A stretch of DNA of 64,000 nucleotides from Kluyveromyces lactis (taxonomy: Eukaryota > Ascomycota > Saccharomycetes > Saccharomycetales > Saccharomycetaceae): NCBI RefSeq assembly GCF_000002515.2, contig NC_006039.1, positions 1,550,001 through 1,614,000 of the forward strand, read 5' to 3'. The notes under the pieces are model-generated. The model was not told where the DNA came from, did not search any database, and saw nothing but the letters and a program-made list of their open reading frames with translations. Below are positions 51,829-60,230 of the stretch, piece by piece. Position 1 is the first letter of the stretch, and every line of letters starts with the position of its first letter. The translations under genes and the position numbers were made by a program.

Positions 51829-52983
51829 TTATATGATATCTGAAATTGAAAGATCGTTACTCACCTGCAGGGCCTCTTTCCAGAACTTGCTTAAATGTCT
51901 AGAGCCACTGTCACATGCAATGATGCAAACATTTGAACCCTTCGGTAAGTTTTCCGCATATTTCAGCACTGCGACTGCATTGATTGCAGTACTGGCACCA
52001 ACGAATAATCCGTCATTTACACATAAGAATTTGGCCATCTTAATAGCTTCCTCGTCTGTAATTCTGATGGAATCATCTATATAATTTTCCGCTTTCAGAA
52101 AGTTGTTTGTAATTCTGTTAAGACCAATTCCTTCCACTAATGTGTCCACTTGATGTCTTCTTCTTGTTCCTTCTTTCTCTACGTTATCGTACATGACACC
52201 GTATTTGATTCTATTGTAGAAACCCGAGCCTTGCGGATCAGCCAACACAATATGTACTTTGTCACCTCTTTTCTCCTTTAGATAACGAGAAACACCGGCC
52301 ATGGTACCACCAGTACCGCATCCCGTGATGAATGCATCCACTTCCCCATTTAATTGTAGATAAATTTCAGGTCCTGTCGTTTCGTAATGGCATTTCCAAT
52401 TGGCCTCGTTCTCGAATTGATCTGCAAATACACCAACACCCTCAGTGTACTCTTCTGAACACGACTTAGCTGCATTTACGTATTGGTTCGGATCCACTAT
52501 ACTAGCAGGTTTTACCTTGTTCACTATTGCACCAAGTGCAGTTAAAAGAGAAAGTTTCTCTTGGCTTGTATCGTCCGGTAGCGAGATATGGCATGAGTAA
52601 CCCAACGCGTTACAACATATTGCAAGGGATATACCTGTAGATCCGCTTGTTCCTTCAAAGATTCTATTTTTCTTATCACTTGAACCCTTAATACCTTCCT
52701 GCGATGAGATGGTTTTGATAATATTCAAGGCAACTCTGTCCTTTGCGCTACCACCTGGATTATTTAACTCCATTTTGGCAAAAACGTTCAAACCAGTATA
52801 ATCGGAAAGAGATTTAATTCTTACCATTGGTGTATTTCCTATCAAGTCTTCCACTCCATCCTTTGGTGGTGATAGAGCAGTTAATGTAGTTGTCTTAACC
52901 TTATATGCATAGTATAACGATGCAACAGCCACGAAAAGGGATGTTACACAGGCATAATCCTTCCATCTGTCTGCAGCAGTCAT
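51829..52983 (-). CDS. MCY1: Mitochondrial cysteine synthase-like protein Mcy1
   Basis: PLP-dependent cysteine synthase family member of the mitochondrial outer membrane (S. cerevisiae YGR012W). The 384 residues compare with 393. The N-terminus has one hydrophobic anchor (about 11-28, ACVTSLFVAVASLYYAYK) typical of signal-anchored outer-membrane proteins. The fold-type II PLP lysine is Lys81 in NPGGSAKDR. The substrate loop EGTSGSTGIS and the phosphate-binding GCGTGGTMAG are both complete, so the enzyme should be active. It sits between SNU71 and the NMA gene, as in S. cerevisiae. Confidence 0.93.
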   Translation of the reverse strand: MTAADRWKDYACVTSLFVAVASLYYAYKVKTTTLTALSPPKDGVEDLIGNTPMVRIKSLSDYTGLNVFAKMELNNPGGSAKDRVALNIIKTISSQEGIKGSSDKKNRIFEGTSGSTGISLAICCNALGYSCHISLPDDTSQEKLSLLTALGAIVNKVKPASIVDPNQYVNAAKSCSEEYTEGVGVFADQFENEANWKCHYETTGPEIYLQLNGEVDAFITGCGTGGTMAGVSRYLKEKRGDKVHIVLADPQGSGFYNRIKYGVMYDNVEKEGTRRRHQVDTLVEGIGLNRITNNFLKAENYIDDSIRITDEEAIKMAKFLCVNDGLFVGASTAINAVAVLKYAENLPKGSNVCIIACDSGSRHLSKFWKEALQVSNDLSISDII

Positions 52984-53134
52984 CGTTACGGAGCTAGATC
53001 AAAGGATAACAGCATGCGCAACTTTCGCTAGACGACAAATACTATTGTTGATTAAGAACTTCTATTATAAAAAGGATTTCAACTAACTAAAAACTGTTAC
53101 AATTTGTGTGTATATTATCTTCGAGTTAAAGACA

Positions 53135-53142
53135 TCACGTGA
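53135..53142. promoter_or_regulatory. TCACGTGA site upstream of MCY1
   Basis: Perfect palindrome 152 bp before the MCY1 ATG. Cbf1 controls sulfur amino-acid genes, so a Cbf1-type site before a cysteine synthase gene is a sensible pairing, though unproven here. Confidence 0.55.
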
Positions 53143-53207
53143 GTCTGACCAGGGAGGAGTCTAGAAAGGAGAAGGAGAATATGTGATTAGAACAATTAGT
53201 GTCACAC

Positions 53208-54557
53208 TCAATCCTTGTTACCGATAACTTGTTTCACTGGTTCAGTTTGGTTTACGTACAAGCCATGCTCTTGAATATATCTGATGACAGAATTTGGCAG
53301 TAAATACTGAACCGACATTCTCCGTCGGATGAATAACCTTACCTTGGTGGAAGAGATATCATTATAGATCAACTGTTTAATGACAAGGATATTCCTTCTG
53401 TGTTCGTACATGATATCGTGAGACAACAAGAACGAACGAACATCTGAACCTGTTCTTTCCACGATGAGACAGCCGTAATTACCCAAAATATGATGTAAAT
53501 CATAATCTGCCCAGACGTTAGGTTCGCCCATGGATTCTATCAAATCACCACCGGCAAGAAGCATGATCTTAACACCCATTCTTTCTCCGGCGTCATTTTT
53601 GATGACACCTTTCCGTTTCACATTAATTTCTTCGTTGAAATGGTCCAACACCATTGCCGTTCTAGTGTAAGTTGGTTGTAACGATTCCCAAGCATCAACC
53701 ATGAGCCATGAAGAAGTTCTTTCACAGCCCAATTCACACATACGCACTCTATGGTGAGCTGGTGCCAATCCCGGTTTCTTATAGTTGTCACTTACGGGAC
53801 TGTAGTACCCACCGATGACTTCAAATCTGGTCTGTTCAGAAATTGCATCCAATGCCATCTCAAACATTCTCAAATGAAGGTACGTGATTGGAGAGAACGA
53901 TCCACAAGCAACAATGACCAAGGGCAATTTATTTGAGTTTCTTAACCTTTGTTTCAGTCTATGAGCCGGGAATTGATAATCCTTCCAGTTGTTGGCCTGA
54001 CGCACAATCCCATGAGGCACTTCTTCCAAATCAGCGATTTGGAACTTGTGAATTCTCGAAGTAATCTCTTGGTCGAGGGATGCAGCAGCTGCAGCAGCTG
54101 CTGCCATCCCAGATGGACCAGAGACCGAACCGGATGCATGAGCCACTGGAGCCGAAGCCATAACTTCATCCGATTCTGGATTTGGATCTATATCCAAATC
54201 TACGTTCGCCGGTTCTGCAGGAGATTCAGATTCAGATTCAGAATCACCACTCGTTTCAGCTGACACCGGCTGTAGTTCCCTCTGTTTCAACGGGATGAAC
54301 CCATTGTTCGAATTTGCTGACAGATGCTGCTGTTCGTTGGAATCGTCACTGGTAGAAGTCATCGAAGAAGCCAATTTCCGTTTAATGGCATTTTTCTTAT
54401 ACTTACGAGGACGAATCGGTTTATCTATAGCTGTATTGTAATCAGCTAGCACATATGGGATAATAGGACCGATTTTTGGAATATCGGTGCTTGATTGAAG
54501 TGCCTCACTGTCTAGTTCCTGAGGGGACTTGAAATTGGGATCCCTGGTAGGGTCCAT
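53208..54557 (-). CDS. NMA1: Nicotinamide mononucleotide adenylyltransferase, Nma1/Nma2 type
   Basis: Joins ATP with nicotinate or nicotinamide mononucleotide to make NAD(+) precursors, in nucleus and cytosol. 449 residues (401 and 395 in S. cerevisiae Nma1/Nma2). The first 200 residues are low-complexity, with an acidic Ser-rich patch (about 103-132) and eight alanines (152-159); this accounts for the extra length. The catalytic domain starts with CGSFSPITYLHLRMFE (218-233), the nucleotidyltransferase GxFxPxTxxHL motif, and has VGAGGDL-like LLAGGDLIESM and the ISSTKVRLFIRR signature. It lies between MCY1 and STF2, fitting both YGR010W and YLR328W. Confidence 0.95.
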   Translation of the reverse strand: MDPTRDPNFKSPQELDSEALQSSTDIPKIGPIIPYVLADYNTAIDKPIRPRKYKKNAIKRKLASSMTSTSDDSNEQQHLSANSNNGFIPLKQRELQPVSAETSGDSESESESPAEPANVDLDIDPNPESDEVMASAPVAHASGSVSGPSGMAAAAAAAASLDQEITSRIHKFQIADLEEVPHGIVRQANNWKDYQFPAHRLKQRLRNSNKLPLVIVACGSFSPITYLHLRMFEMALDAISEQTRFEVIGGYYSPVSDNYKKPGLAPAHHRVRMCELGCERTSSWLMVDAWESLQPTYTRTAMVLDHFNEEINVKRKGVIKNDAGERMGVKIMLLAGGDLIESMGEPNVWADYDLHHILGNYGCLIVERTGSDVRSFLLSHDIMYEHRRNILVIKQLIYNDISSTKVRLFIRRRMSVQYLLPNSVIRYIQEHGLYVNQTEPVKQVIGNKD

Positions 54558-54949
54558 GATGAAGCTTGCAGAGCGATGAGCGAGGAAGCGCGAGGACCGA
54601 AATTACCCAGTGGAAACACCGTTCACTGTTGTAGATAGTTTCTTGAAACTAGTTTTGTCACTTGTTTGTCACCGGTTCTCGAAGAGTTAATATTGACAAA
54701 AGATGGCTGAATGCAGAAAGCGGGATATTCAGGACAAAGAGAGTGAGAGAGAGACCCGAGTGAAAATTCGAGCGAAACGTGATGTAAACGTGACGAGGAC
54801 AGCAAGTTTACGACATCAGGTGTTGTCAAGAGGGAACATGTGGATTATAGTGGTAAAGCATGGTCAAGGACACGGCTTGTAAAAAGGTCTGCATTACTGT
54901 CACCACATACGAAACGTGAAAGGGCTTTCACGGTTGCCAAAAAAAATGG
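54558..54949. other. NMA upstream region to tRNA-Ser
   Basis: 392 bp containing the NMA promoter and the tRNA-Ser terminator A-run at its right end. No gene was found. Confidence 0.7.
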
Positions 54950-55044
54950 CGTCACAGACAGGATTCGAACCTGCGAAGACAAAGTCCAATGCCTCTCTAT
55001 CTAAGAATAGCAGGGCATCGCCTTAACCACTCGGCCACTGTGAC
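54950..55044 (-). tRNA. tRNA-Ser (anticodon GCT), with 13-nt intron
   Basis: 95-nt gene starting GTCACAGTGGCCGAGTGG, with acceptor GTCACAG/CTGTGAC and discriminator G. The anticodon stem is ATGCC/GGCAT with loop CTGCTA-A. The 13-nt intron TTCTTAGATAGAG lies one base 3' of the anticodon, the canonical place. It has a long class II variable arm and B box GGTTCGAATCC. A T8 run follows on the transcribed strand. It decodes AGC/AGT. Confidence 0.96.
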
Positions 55045-55241
55045 ATGAGTTCAGAGAGAGCAGATATGGAATAGCCCCAAGTCTGGGATCACAGTGTCCG
55101 TGAATTGCCTGAAACGTATCACTTTCGTATAGGACTTCTTCCCACTGGTGCCGGATGGTTCCCGAACCCCATTGACCAACACCTCCAACAATAAACAGAC
55201 CATTCCAGATACTACACGACTTGACATACTAATAATAGTTA

Positions 55242-55268
55242 CAGTGGTATGACAAGGTCATACCACTG
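55242..55268. repeat. 12-bp perfect inverted repeat with 3-base spacer
   Basis: CAGTGGTATGAC, AAG, GTCATACCACTG: fully complementary arms of 12 bp. It lies 520 bp before STF2 and 200 bp upstream of tRNA-Ser. It could be a paired binding site for a dimeric factor or an extruding hairpin; no known motif fits. Confidence 0.9.
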
Positions 55269-55301
55269 CCATAGGCACCAGTAACAAAAGACTCCAACCG
55301 G

Positions 55302-55313
55302 TGACGTCACGTG
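55302..55313. promoter_or_regulatory. Fused CRE (TGACGTCA) and E-box (CACGTG)
   Basis: TGACGTCACGTG shares two bases (CA) between the full ATF/CREB palindrome and the CACGTG core. The two factors could not easily bind at once. Confidence 0.6.
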
Positions 55314-55787
55314 ACACAGCATAAGCCTCTCCCTGTTGCCCCCCCCGGATAACCGGGGCGACACCCCAAGGGGACCCCCTTGTAAACGACAAAAAGGCAC
55401 TGTTTCACTACGGCAATGTCTGTGCAAAATTTTCTCAATTTTCTCAGAATTTCCCAGGATGTTCCAGTGGATCTCCCAATGATTTCGTTTACTATTGTCT
55501 CCCCCGCCCCCCTGAAAATACCATGACAACTTCAGGGGTTAGCCAGCCATAATAAATCAGCCTCAGCGGCACTTTTTCCAGAACGACACCCCCGCATTAA
55601 CAGTATAAATAGGAGACACTGCTCGACCAATTGTCCCTTTCCTCTCTGTACTCTATAACTCATTCCTGTATATTAAATTATATTTCAATTGTGATCTATA
55701 TACACATCAATCAACAAGTACTAAGGTACAAAAACAGATACAAGACACAAACTTACGCAAAAACACACCCACACACACAATTTAAAA

Positions 55788-56012
55788 ATGGCTAGAACTA
55801 ACAAATGGACCGTTCGCGAAGCTAAGGCTGAATCCCACTATTTCACTCATAATGGGCACTACGGTGTTTCCCCAAACTCTGTGAAGAAAGACGGTTATGG
55901 TAAAGGTAATTGGGGTAAAGCAGGGGACGAGATAGAAGATTTGATCGATATGGGTGAGATTAAACCTGCTTTCAACAAACAACGCAGAGGTTCTAACTCT
56001 CAGAAACGGTAG
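55788..56012 (+). CDS. STF2: Hydrophilin Stf2/Tma10
   Basis: Small, highly hydrophilic stress protein. S. cerevisiae Stf2 protects against desiccation and was first described as stabilising the ATPase inhibitor Inh1 on F1Fo; the ohnolog Tma10 associates with ribosomes. 74 residues (84 in S. cerevisiae). TNKWTVREAKAESHYFTHNG, GYGKGNWGKAGDEIEDLIDMGEI and the RRGSN tail align over the whole family. No hydrophobic segment. Glycine-rich and Lys-rich composition fits hydrophilins. It is divergent from NMA and convergent with ECT1, fitting YGR008C and YLR327C. Confidence 0.96.
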   Translation: MARTNKWTVREAKAESHYFTHNGHYGVSPNSVKKDGYGKGNWGKAGDEIEDLIDMGEIKPAFNKQRRGSNSQKR

Positions 56013-56192
56013 AGAGTTATGTTATGATCACTCTCGTCTCCATTTACTCGGTGGTGCCGTGTAATTGATAGACTTTTTTCATGTTTTTAGATGATTTGAG
56101 AAGCTGGTTTTGGGTTGTTACGACTGATGAGACAAGGCGACTCTGGAAGTTGCCTGCTGCTGCCTTTTGTTCATTCGTTCTTCCTATATATG

Positions 56193-57119
56193 CTAGTTCT
56201 CATACGTAATGCCCTTTTTTATATTTCTTTCAATATAATGATCCCTATCGTGATTAATTCTTTGTATGATGTTGTCTTTGAGAGATGTGGTGATAGTTTT
56301 GGCAGTCGTTGTGTCACGTGACACAGGATAAAGAAGCACACCGTCCACCACGTTGCAGCTAAGCACGCTTAAAGTCCTCTCCTCCAATGTCATGAACACG
56401 TCTTTGTCGGTATACATGCTGCAGCACACTCTTTTGCCTGCTTCTTTCCATTTCTGTAACTCTTGGATATGTCCCACATTGAACAGATCAAACCCATCTG
56501 GTTCCTCTACTACAACCCAATTCTGATCAGAGACACTGCCAGTTCCTTCTACTATCACATCCTCGAAATTTTGGCCAAATACCCAACTCCAGGGCTCGTA
56601 TCCTGACTTATCTGTACTGTACATGGTCAGCAACTCACGATCGACACTTGCTTTTTGCTGGTTTGTCTGGGGGACATTCCTCAGTATTCTATCAATGATC
56701 TCGGTGGTACTTACACCCTCGGTACGTTTCACCACTTTGAAACGGCCGTTGTCCTTCATCTGCTGGTAACAATCTTCACCGTTTGCATCCGTGGTTATAT
56801 CGTCCCCATGAACAACGTATTTACAACCGTACGAATCAAGAACCTCGGGTTCTGTCACGTAAGGTGCGTCTTTCACCACTTGGTCGCACCATTTGTTGCT
56901 CTCTGTATGGTAATACCGTTCTTGTTCGTGAATGACAGGCTTACCACCCTTGTGATGTTCGATATCTGCGTCGTTGTGAACTCCGCAGATGAGAAGTGAT
57001 CCATCACGTTGATCTTTTGGAATCGTTCTTCTTGCCTGAAGAATGGCTCCAGAATGACCGTGGTGTGTGAAATCAAAACACCCATCGATCCATACCCTAT
57101 TTTCATACAATTCAACCAT
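56193..57119 (-). CDS. ECT1: CTP:phosphoethanolamine cytidylyltransferase Ect1
   Basis: Second step of the Kennedy pathway for phosphatidylethanolamine, making CDP-ethanolamine. Start at the ATG 57119, giving 308 residues (323 in S. cerevisiae); upstream frame reaches only a TTG. The first cytidylyltransferase domain carries WIDGCFDFTHHGHSGAI (HxGH signature) and GVSTTEIIDRI. The second is a degenerate copy, with DGFDLFNVGHIQEL retaining an HI in place of HxGH. S. cerevisiae Ect1 shows the same asymmetry. The 3' end carries an in-frame GTGTCACGTGACAC palindrome (56311-56324). STF2 ends 180 bp away on the other strand. Confidence 0.95.
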   Translation of the reverse strand: MVELYENRVWIDGCFDFTHHGHSGAILQARRTIPKDQRDGSLLICGVHNDADIEHHKGGKPVIHEQERYYHTESNKWCDQVVKDAPYVTEPEVLDSYGCKYVVHGDDITTDANGEDCYQQMKDNGRFKVVKRTEGVSTTEIIDRILRNVPQTNQQKASVDRELLTMYSTDKSGYEPWSWVFGQNFEDVIVEGTGSVSDQNWVVVEEPDGFDLFNVGHIQELQKWKEAGKRVCCSMYTDKDVFMTLEERTLSVLSCNVVDGVLLYPVSRDTTTAKTITTSLKDNIIQRINHDRDHYIERNIKKGITYEN

Positions 57120-57266
57120 GGCTTGAGGTTTAGCGGGGAGCAATGGCTTTAACTCTTTACCTTATATGAGGTTTGCCTGTAGTTGTCTTCAATTTCATAT
57201 GCGTTATCATTTTCTTTTATATAGAAATACACACTGTTAAACGGATTGTCCCAAGCACAAAGGTTT

Positions 57267-57968
57267 TTATACCTGATGGTGGACTGCTTGGGCTGGGACT
57301 TGTGGGTTCGCAGCCATTGGCATCGGTTGGAACCCAACCGGTGCACTTTGTGTTGGGTTCTGCTGTAGATACCTCTGCCACGAATCCTTACATACGTAAT
57401 TGTACACCATTGCGACATTTCTAGTAGAACATGCGTTCATCCAGGTCAAAAACGTGCCAATTATCGGGGGTAACGTTATTAATAGATCAAACACTATGTT
57501 TGCATGCATCTTCACCAACAGATCGTTGGGCAAATTGTACCGTTTCCTTGCGTATTCCACCGTAGAGCTGTGTACCCAGTACATTAAGATCGGTCCGATC
57601 ACAGGAAGCAACGAAAGTACCGTGGCCCAACCGATGCCCCAATCAATCCAGATACATCCACACCCGAGGAAGCATCGGTCGTCGTACCATGCTCGGTTCT
57701 GTAACCGTTTCCATGTCTTGGTTTCCTGTTTCGTGCAATATGCAGGCAACTTCCTTCGAACCCTTTTCCCATTACTTAGTTCCGAATAGAATGGATCCTT
57801 CACCGGTTGAAACTTTGATCCCATGAAATCATCATACTTTTCCATACCATAGTCCTGAGCACTAGACTCAGCCATACTAGTGACTACACCACCCATCTTC
57901 TCGTCGCTTGATTGCCCTTTACCGCTTCCTTTTTTTGTTTCTGTTCCAGTTCCGAGGTTATGTAACAT
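57267..57968 (-). CDS. DUF4112 membrane protein, YLR326W-like
   Basis: Probable nuclear-envelope/ER membrane protein of unknown function. The DUF4112 core is visible: RLQNRAWYDDRCFLGCGCIWIDWGIGWATVLSLLPVIGP with the aromatic/Asp pattern, a second hydrophobic segment (IVFDLLITLPPIIGTFLTWMNACSTRN), and a Pro/Gln-rich tail. A basic segment precedes the core (GKRVRRKLPAYC). Position next to STF2/TMA10 and ECT1 matches YLR326W (240 residues). Start is uncertain: the ATG at 57968 gives 233 residues without overlap; in-frame ATGs at 58013 and 58040 would overlap the upstream PRP18 3' end; the GTG at 58076 is unlikely. Confidence 0.85.
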   Translation of the reverse strand: MLHNLGTGTETKKGSGKGQSSDEKMGGVVTSMAESSAQDYGMEKYDDFMGSKFQPVKDPFYSELSNGKRVRRKLPAYCTKQETKTWKRLQNRAWYDDRCFLGCGCIWIDWGIGWATVLSLLPVIGPILMYWVHSSTVEYARKRYNLPNDLLVKMHANIVFDLLITLPPIIGTFLTWMNACSTRNVAMVYNYVCKDSWQRYLQQNPTQSAPVGFQPMPMAANPQVPAQAVHHQV

Positions 57969-58009
57969 GTAGCCATCAGAGTGGTTTGAAATTAATTCTA
58001 TATTTAAAA

Positions 58010-58468
58010 TCATGCGGTTCTTCGCTGTGAAGATGTCCATTGCTTGAAATTGACAAGCCGTTTGATGTTGACGCACCAGTCATCAAGAACCATGTTCTCT
58101 TGTGTTTGTGCCTTGCTGCCTTGCAACTGCTGTTTCCTCTCGTGTATACCAACGTTGGTTAACCCGATCGGAAACTTCCCTTTACCTATACTTAAAGTAA
58201 GGTATTCTTGCTTTGCTCGCACGTAATCTTCATCTACAATGGCATCTAATACTCTTGCCAGTTGGGATAATTGCAATTGACCGAGCTCCTGTTTCCTTAA
58301 TGCCACTAGAAGTGGGAACAATGCCACCTTAACCCGTTTCAAAGGCACGACAGTATATTCAGATTCTTGGGTTTCCCATTCTTTAAGTATCTCGTGTATA
58401 TACTCATTGCAGCTCTCGTTCAACGGTTTCTGTTGACTGTTGTACCTTTCCTCGACTGCATGACTCAT
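58010..58468 (-). CDS. PRP18: Second-step splicing factor Prp18, short form
   Basis: Acts with Slu7 in the second catalytic step of splicing, docking the 3' splice site. The 152 residues align with about residues 105-251 of S. cerevisiae Prp18: NEYIHEILKEWE, KVALFPLLVALRKQEL, the conserved loop region LSIGKGKFPIGLTNVGIHER and the end IKRLVNFKQWTSSQ. The first ~100 residues are absent. Translating upstream, no further in-frame ATG occurs before a TAA about 70 bases away, and I see no GTATGT-type donor, so a missing 5' exon is unlikely. The N-terminus is reported to be dispensable in S. cerevisiae. Divergent from TFG2 as YGR006W/YGR005C. Confidence 0.9.
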   Translation of the reverse strand: MSHAVEERYNSQQKPLNESCNEYIHEILKEWETQESEYTVVPLKRVKVALFPLLVALRKQELGQLQLSQLARVLDAIVDEDYVRAKQEYLTLSIGKGKFPIGLTNVGIHERKQQLQGSKAQTQENMVLDDWCVNIKRLVNFKQWTSSQRRTA

Positions 58469-58721
58469 GACGCCTGCTTTGATGAACGTAAATACACCGT
58501 AGGCAGAGGTGCCAATCCACTTGGTTAGTTTCTGTTTATTTTATCGTTGATGGCTAGCTGTTTTTGTCAGTTTTAAAGATTTATCGAATTGATAATTGAA
58601 ACAACTTTAACAACTTAAAGCCACAACAGGAAGGCGGAAGGAAGACAAAAGCAAGCAGAGAATCCGGATAGAGGTACCTGTTAGGTCTCATATATCCAAG
58701 CCAATAGTTAAAAATCTAATC

Positions 58722-59888
58722 ATGTCTGAATCCAGTGGTAAAGATTTGGTGGAAGAAGTCGGTGAAGAGGCGTTCGATGGTAACGATATTGAGAACAATG
58801 AGAAAAAGGTTTATGAGGAATCGTTAGACTTGGATCTATCCAACGCCAGGAAGAAGATTTGGCTTGTACGTCTGCCTAAGTTCTTAGCTGAAAATTGGAG
58901 AAACCGTACTGCATTGCATGGACAAGAATTGGGTAAAGTTAGGATTAATAATGCGGACCATTCGATCCAGTTGTTGTTGAATGAGGATGAGGACAACAAG
59001 GACATACCGCACAAATATGACTTAGAGTTGACCAAGAAAGAAGTCACGAACGAGTACGTATTCACTGAACAAAATTTGAAGAAATATCAGCAGTTTGCCA
59101 AGGAATTGGAGTCGAACCCCGAGTTGCAAAGACAGGCATACATAAGGAAACAAGAAAGAGAGGAAGAGATGAAGAAAAAACAGCAGCAGATGAAGCGTAA
59201 GTACAACAAGAGAAGGTTTCAGCACCGTGTCATGACGGATAGGGACGGTAGAGATAGATACATCCCGTACGTGAAGACTATTCCGAAGAAAACTGCAGTG
59301 ACGGGGAAAGTGTACCACGAATGTCAAGTGATGCCCTCGATAGACGATCCAAATTACCATACAATTGTGGAACATAGAAGACAAATCGTTAGAAACATCC
59401 ACAAACCAACGGTTACGGTGCTTGACCAAACTCCTGGTGTCACTATGAGTAACGCCGGTATGTCGATGAGATCCGACACTTCCAAGTTCTTAAAAGTTGG
59501 AAAGGAAAAGAAGAACAACGCAAGGGCTATCCGTTTGCCAAAGAAGGAACTTTTGGATCTATTGTTCAAGTTGTTTGATGAATACGATTATTGGTCCTTG
59601 AAAGGTTTGAAGGAGAGAACAAGACAACCAGAAGCATATTTAAAGGAATCGCTAGATCAAGTTGCTATGCTTGTGAAAAAGGGTCCGTATGCCTTGAAAT
59701 ATACTTTAAAATCGGAATATAAAAAGTTGAAGGAAGCTGAAAGAGCTGCTACGCTTGGTGAATTGGCACAACACGCTGATCCAGAACAACAGCAGCAGAT
59801 TCAAGACCAATTTGATCAACAACAACAACAGGAGAACGAGCAAGAGGAGGAAGACTTGGAAGACGTGGAAATGGAGGATGTGTTGTAG
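58722..59888 (+). CDS. TFG2: TFIIF middle subunit Tfg2
   Basis: RAP30-type subunit of TFIIF, which joins RNA polymerase II in the pre-initiation complex. 388 residues (400 in S. cerevisiae). The N-terminal dimerisation domain begins IWLVRLPKFLAENWRN and continues through GKVRINNADHSIQLLLNEDED. A Lys/Arg/Gln-rich linker follows (about 148-170). The C-terminal winged helix is RLPKKELLDLLFKLFDEYDYWSLKGLKERTRQPEAYLKESLDQVAMLVKKGPYALKYTLK (about 275-335). A Gln- and Glu-rich acidic tail ends EDVEMEDVL. Confidence 0.97.
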   Translation: MSESSGKDLVEEVGEEAFDGNDIENNEKKVYEESLDLDLSNARKKIWLVRLPKFLAENWRNRTALHGQELGKVRINNADHSIQLLLNEDEDNKDIPHKYDLELTKKEVTNEYVFTEQNLKKYQQFAKELESNPELQRQAYIRKQEREEEMKKKQQQMKRKYNKRRFQHRVMTDRDGRDRYIPYVKTIPKKTAVTGKVYHECQVMPSIDDPNYHTIVEHRRQIVRNIHKPTVTVLDQTPGVTMSNAGMSMRSDTSKFLKVGKEKKNNARAIRLPKKELLDLLFKLFDEYDYWSLKGLKERTRQPEAYLKESLDQVAMLVKKGPYALKYTLKSEYKKLKEAERAATLGELAQHADPEQQQQIQDQFDQQQQQENEQEEEDLEDVEMEDVL

Positions 59889-59903
59889 AACCCTTCAAAC
59901 ATA

Positions 59904-59934
<31 letters not shown>
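59904..59934. repeat. (TA)n microsatellite
   Basis: About fifteen TA units directly downstream of the TFG2 stop, likely also serving as 3'-end efficiency sequence. Confidence 0.9.
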
Positions 59935-59940
<6 letters not shown>

Positions 59941-60094
59941 ATCATGCCCCACCGGTTATCTAGTAAATGAATGGATATCTTATTCATGATGCTGGCATGT
60001 CTAGTCCTGTGATGTATTCTTGTGACCTGAACCAATAGTAGGATTAAAGAATTCAAATCACGTGATTAACAAAGGACTGTCCATTGTTAAAATA

Positions 60095-60230
60095 ACACCC
60101 ATACACTCCAAACACTGAAAAATAAAAACCCACACATCCGGATACAAAACGAGAAAATTCTCAATTGGGTAGTATAATACTCAAAGAAACCCAAAAAATC
60201 TCTAAAAGCCAACCTCCTGACACCCACACA
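60095..60230 (+). promoter_or_regulatory. Rap1 site cluster of RPL38
   Basis: ACACCCATACACT (60095-60107), ACCCACACA (60128-60136) and ACCCACACA (60222-60230) fit the Rap1 core ACCCRNRCA, all in the same orientation 310-450 bp before the ATG, standard for yeast ribosomal-protein promoters. Confidence 0.75.
60157..60172 (+). promoter_or_regulatory. Possible Mcm1 site beside the Rap1 sites
   Basis: ATTCTCAATTGGGTAG matches the right half of the Mcm1 consensus TTACCNAATTNGGTAA well and the left half less well (CT in place of CC). Mcm1 sites beside Rap1 at ribosomal-protein genes are a reported trait of the Kluyveromyces lineage. Confidence 0.4.

Larger units (their letters stand above)
55045..55787 (+). 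promoter_or_regulatory. STF2 promoter region, rich in stress-type sites
   Basis: 743 bp. From left to right: a perfect hairpin (55242-55268), TGACGTCA overlapping CACGTG (55302-55313), four STREs (AGGGG 55369-55373, CCCCT 55376-55380, CCCCT 55509-55513, AGGGG 55534-55538), TTCnnGAA (55576-55583), and TATAAATA (55604-55611), which is 177 bp before the ATG. The set fits strong stress and stationary-phase induction through Msn2/4, Gis1/Rph1-like factors and Sko1-type bZIPs. No gene was found. Confidence 0.65.
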
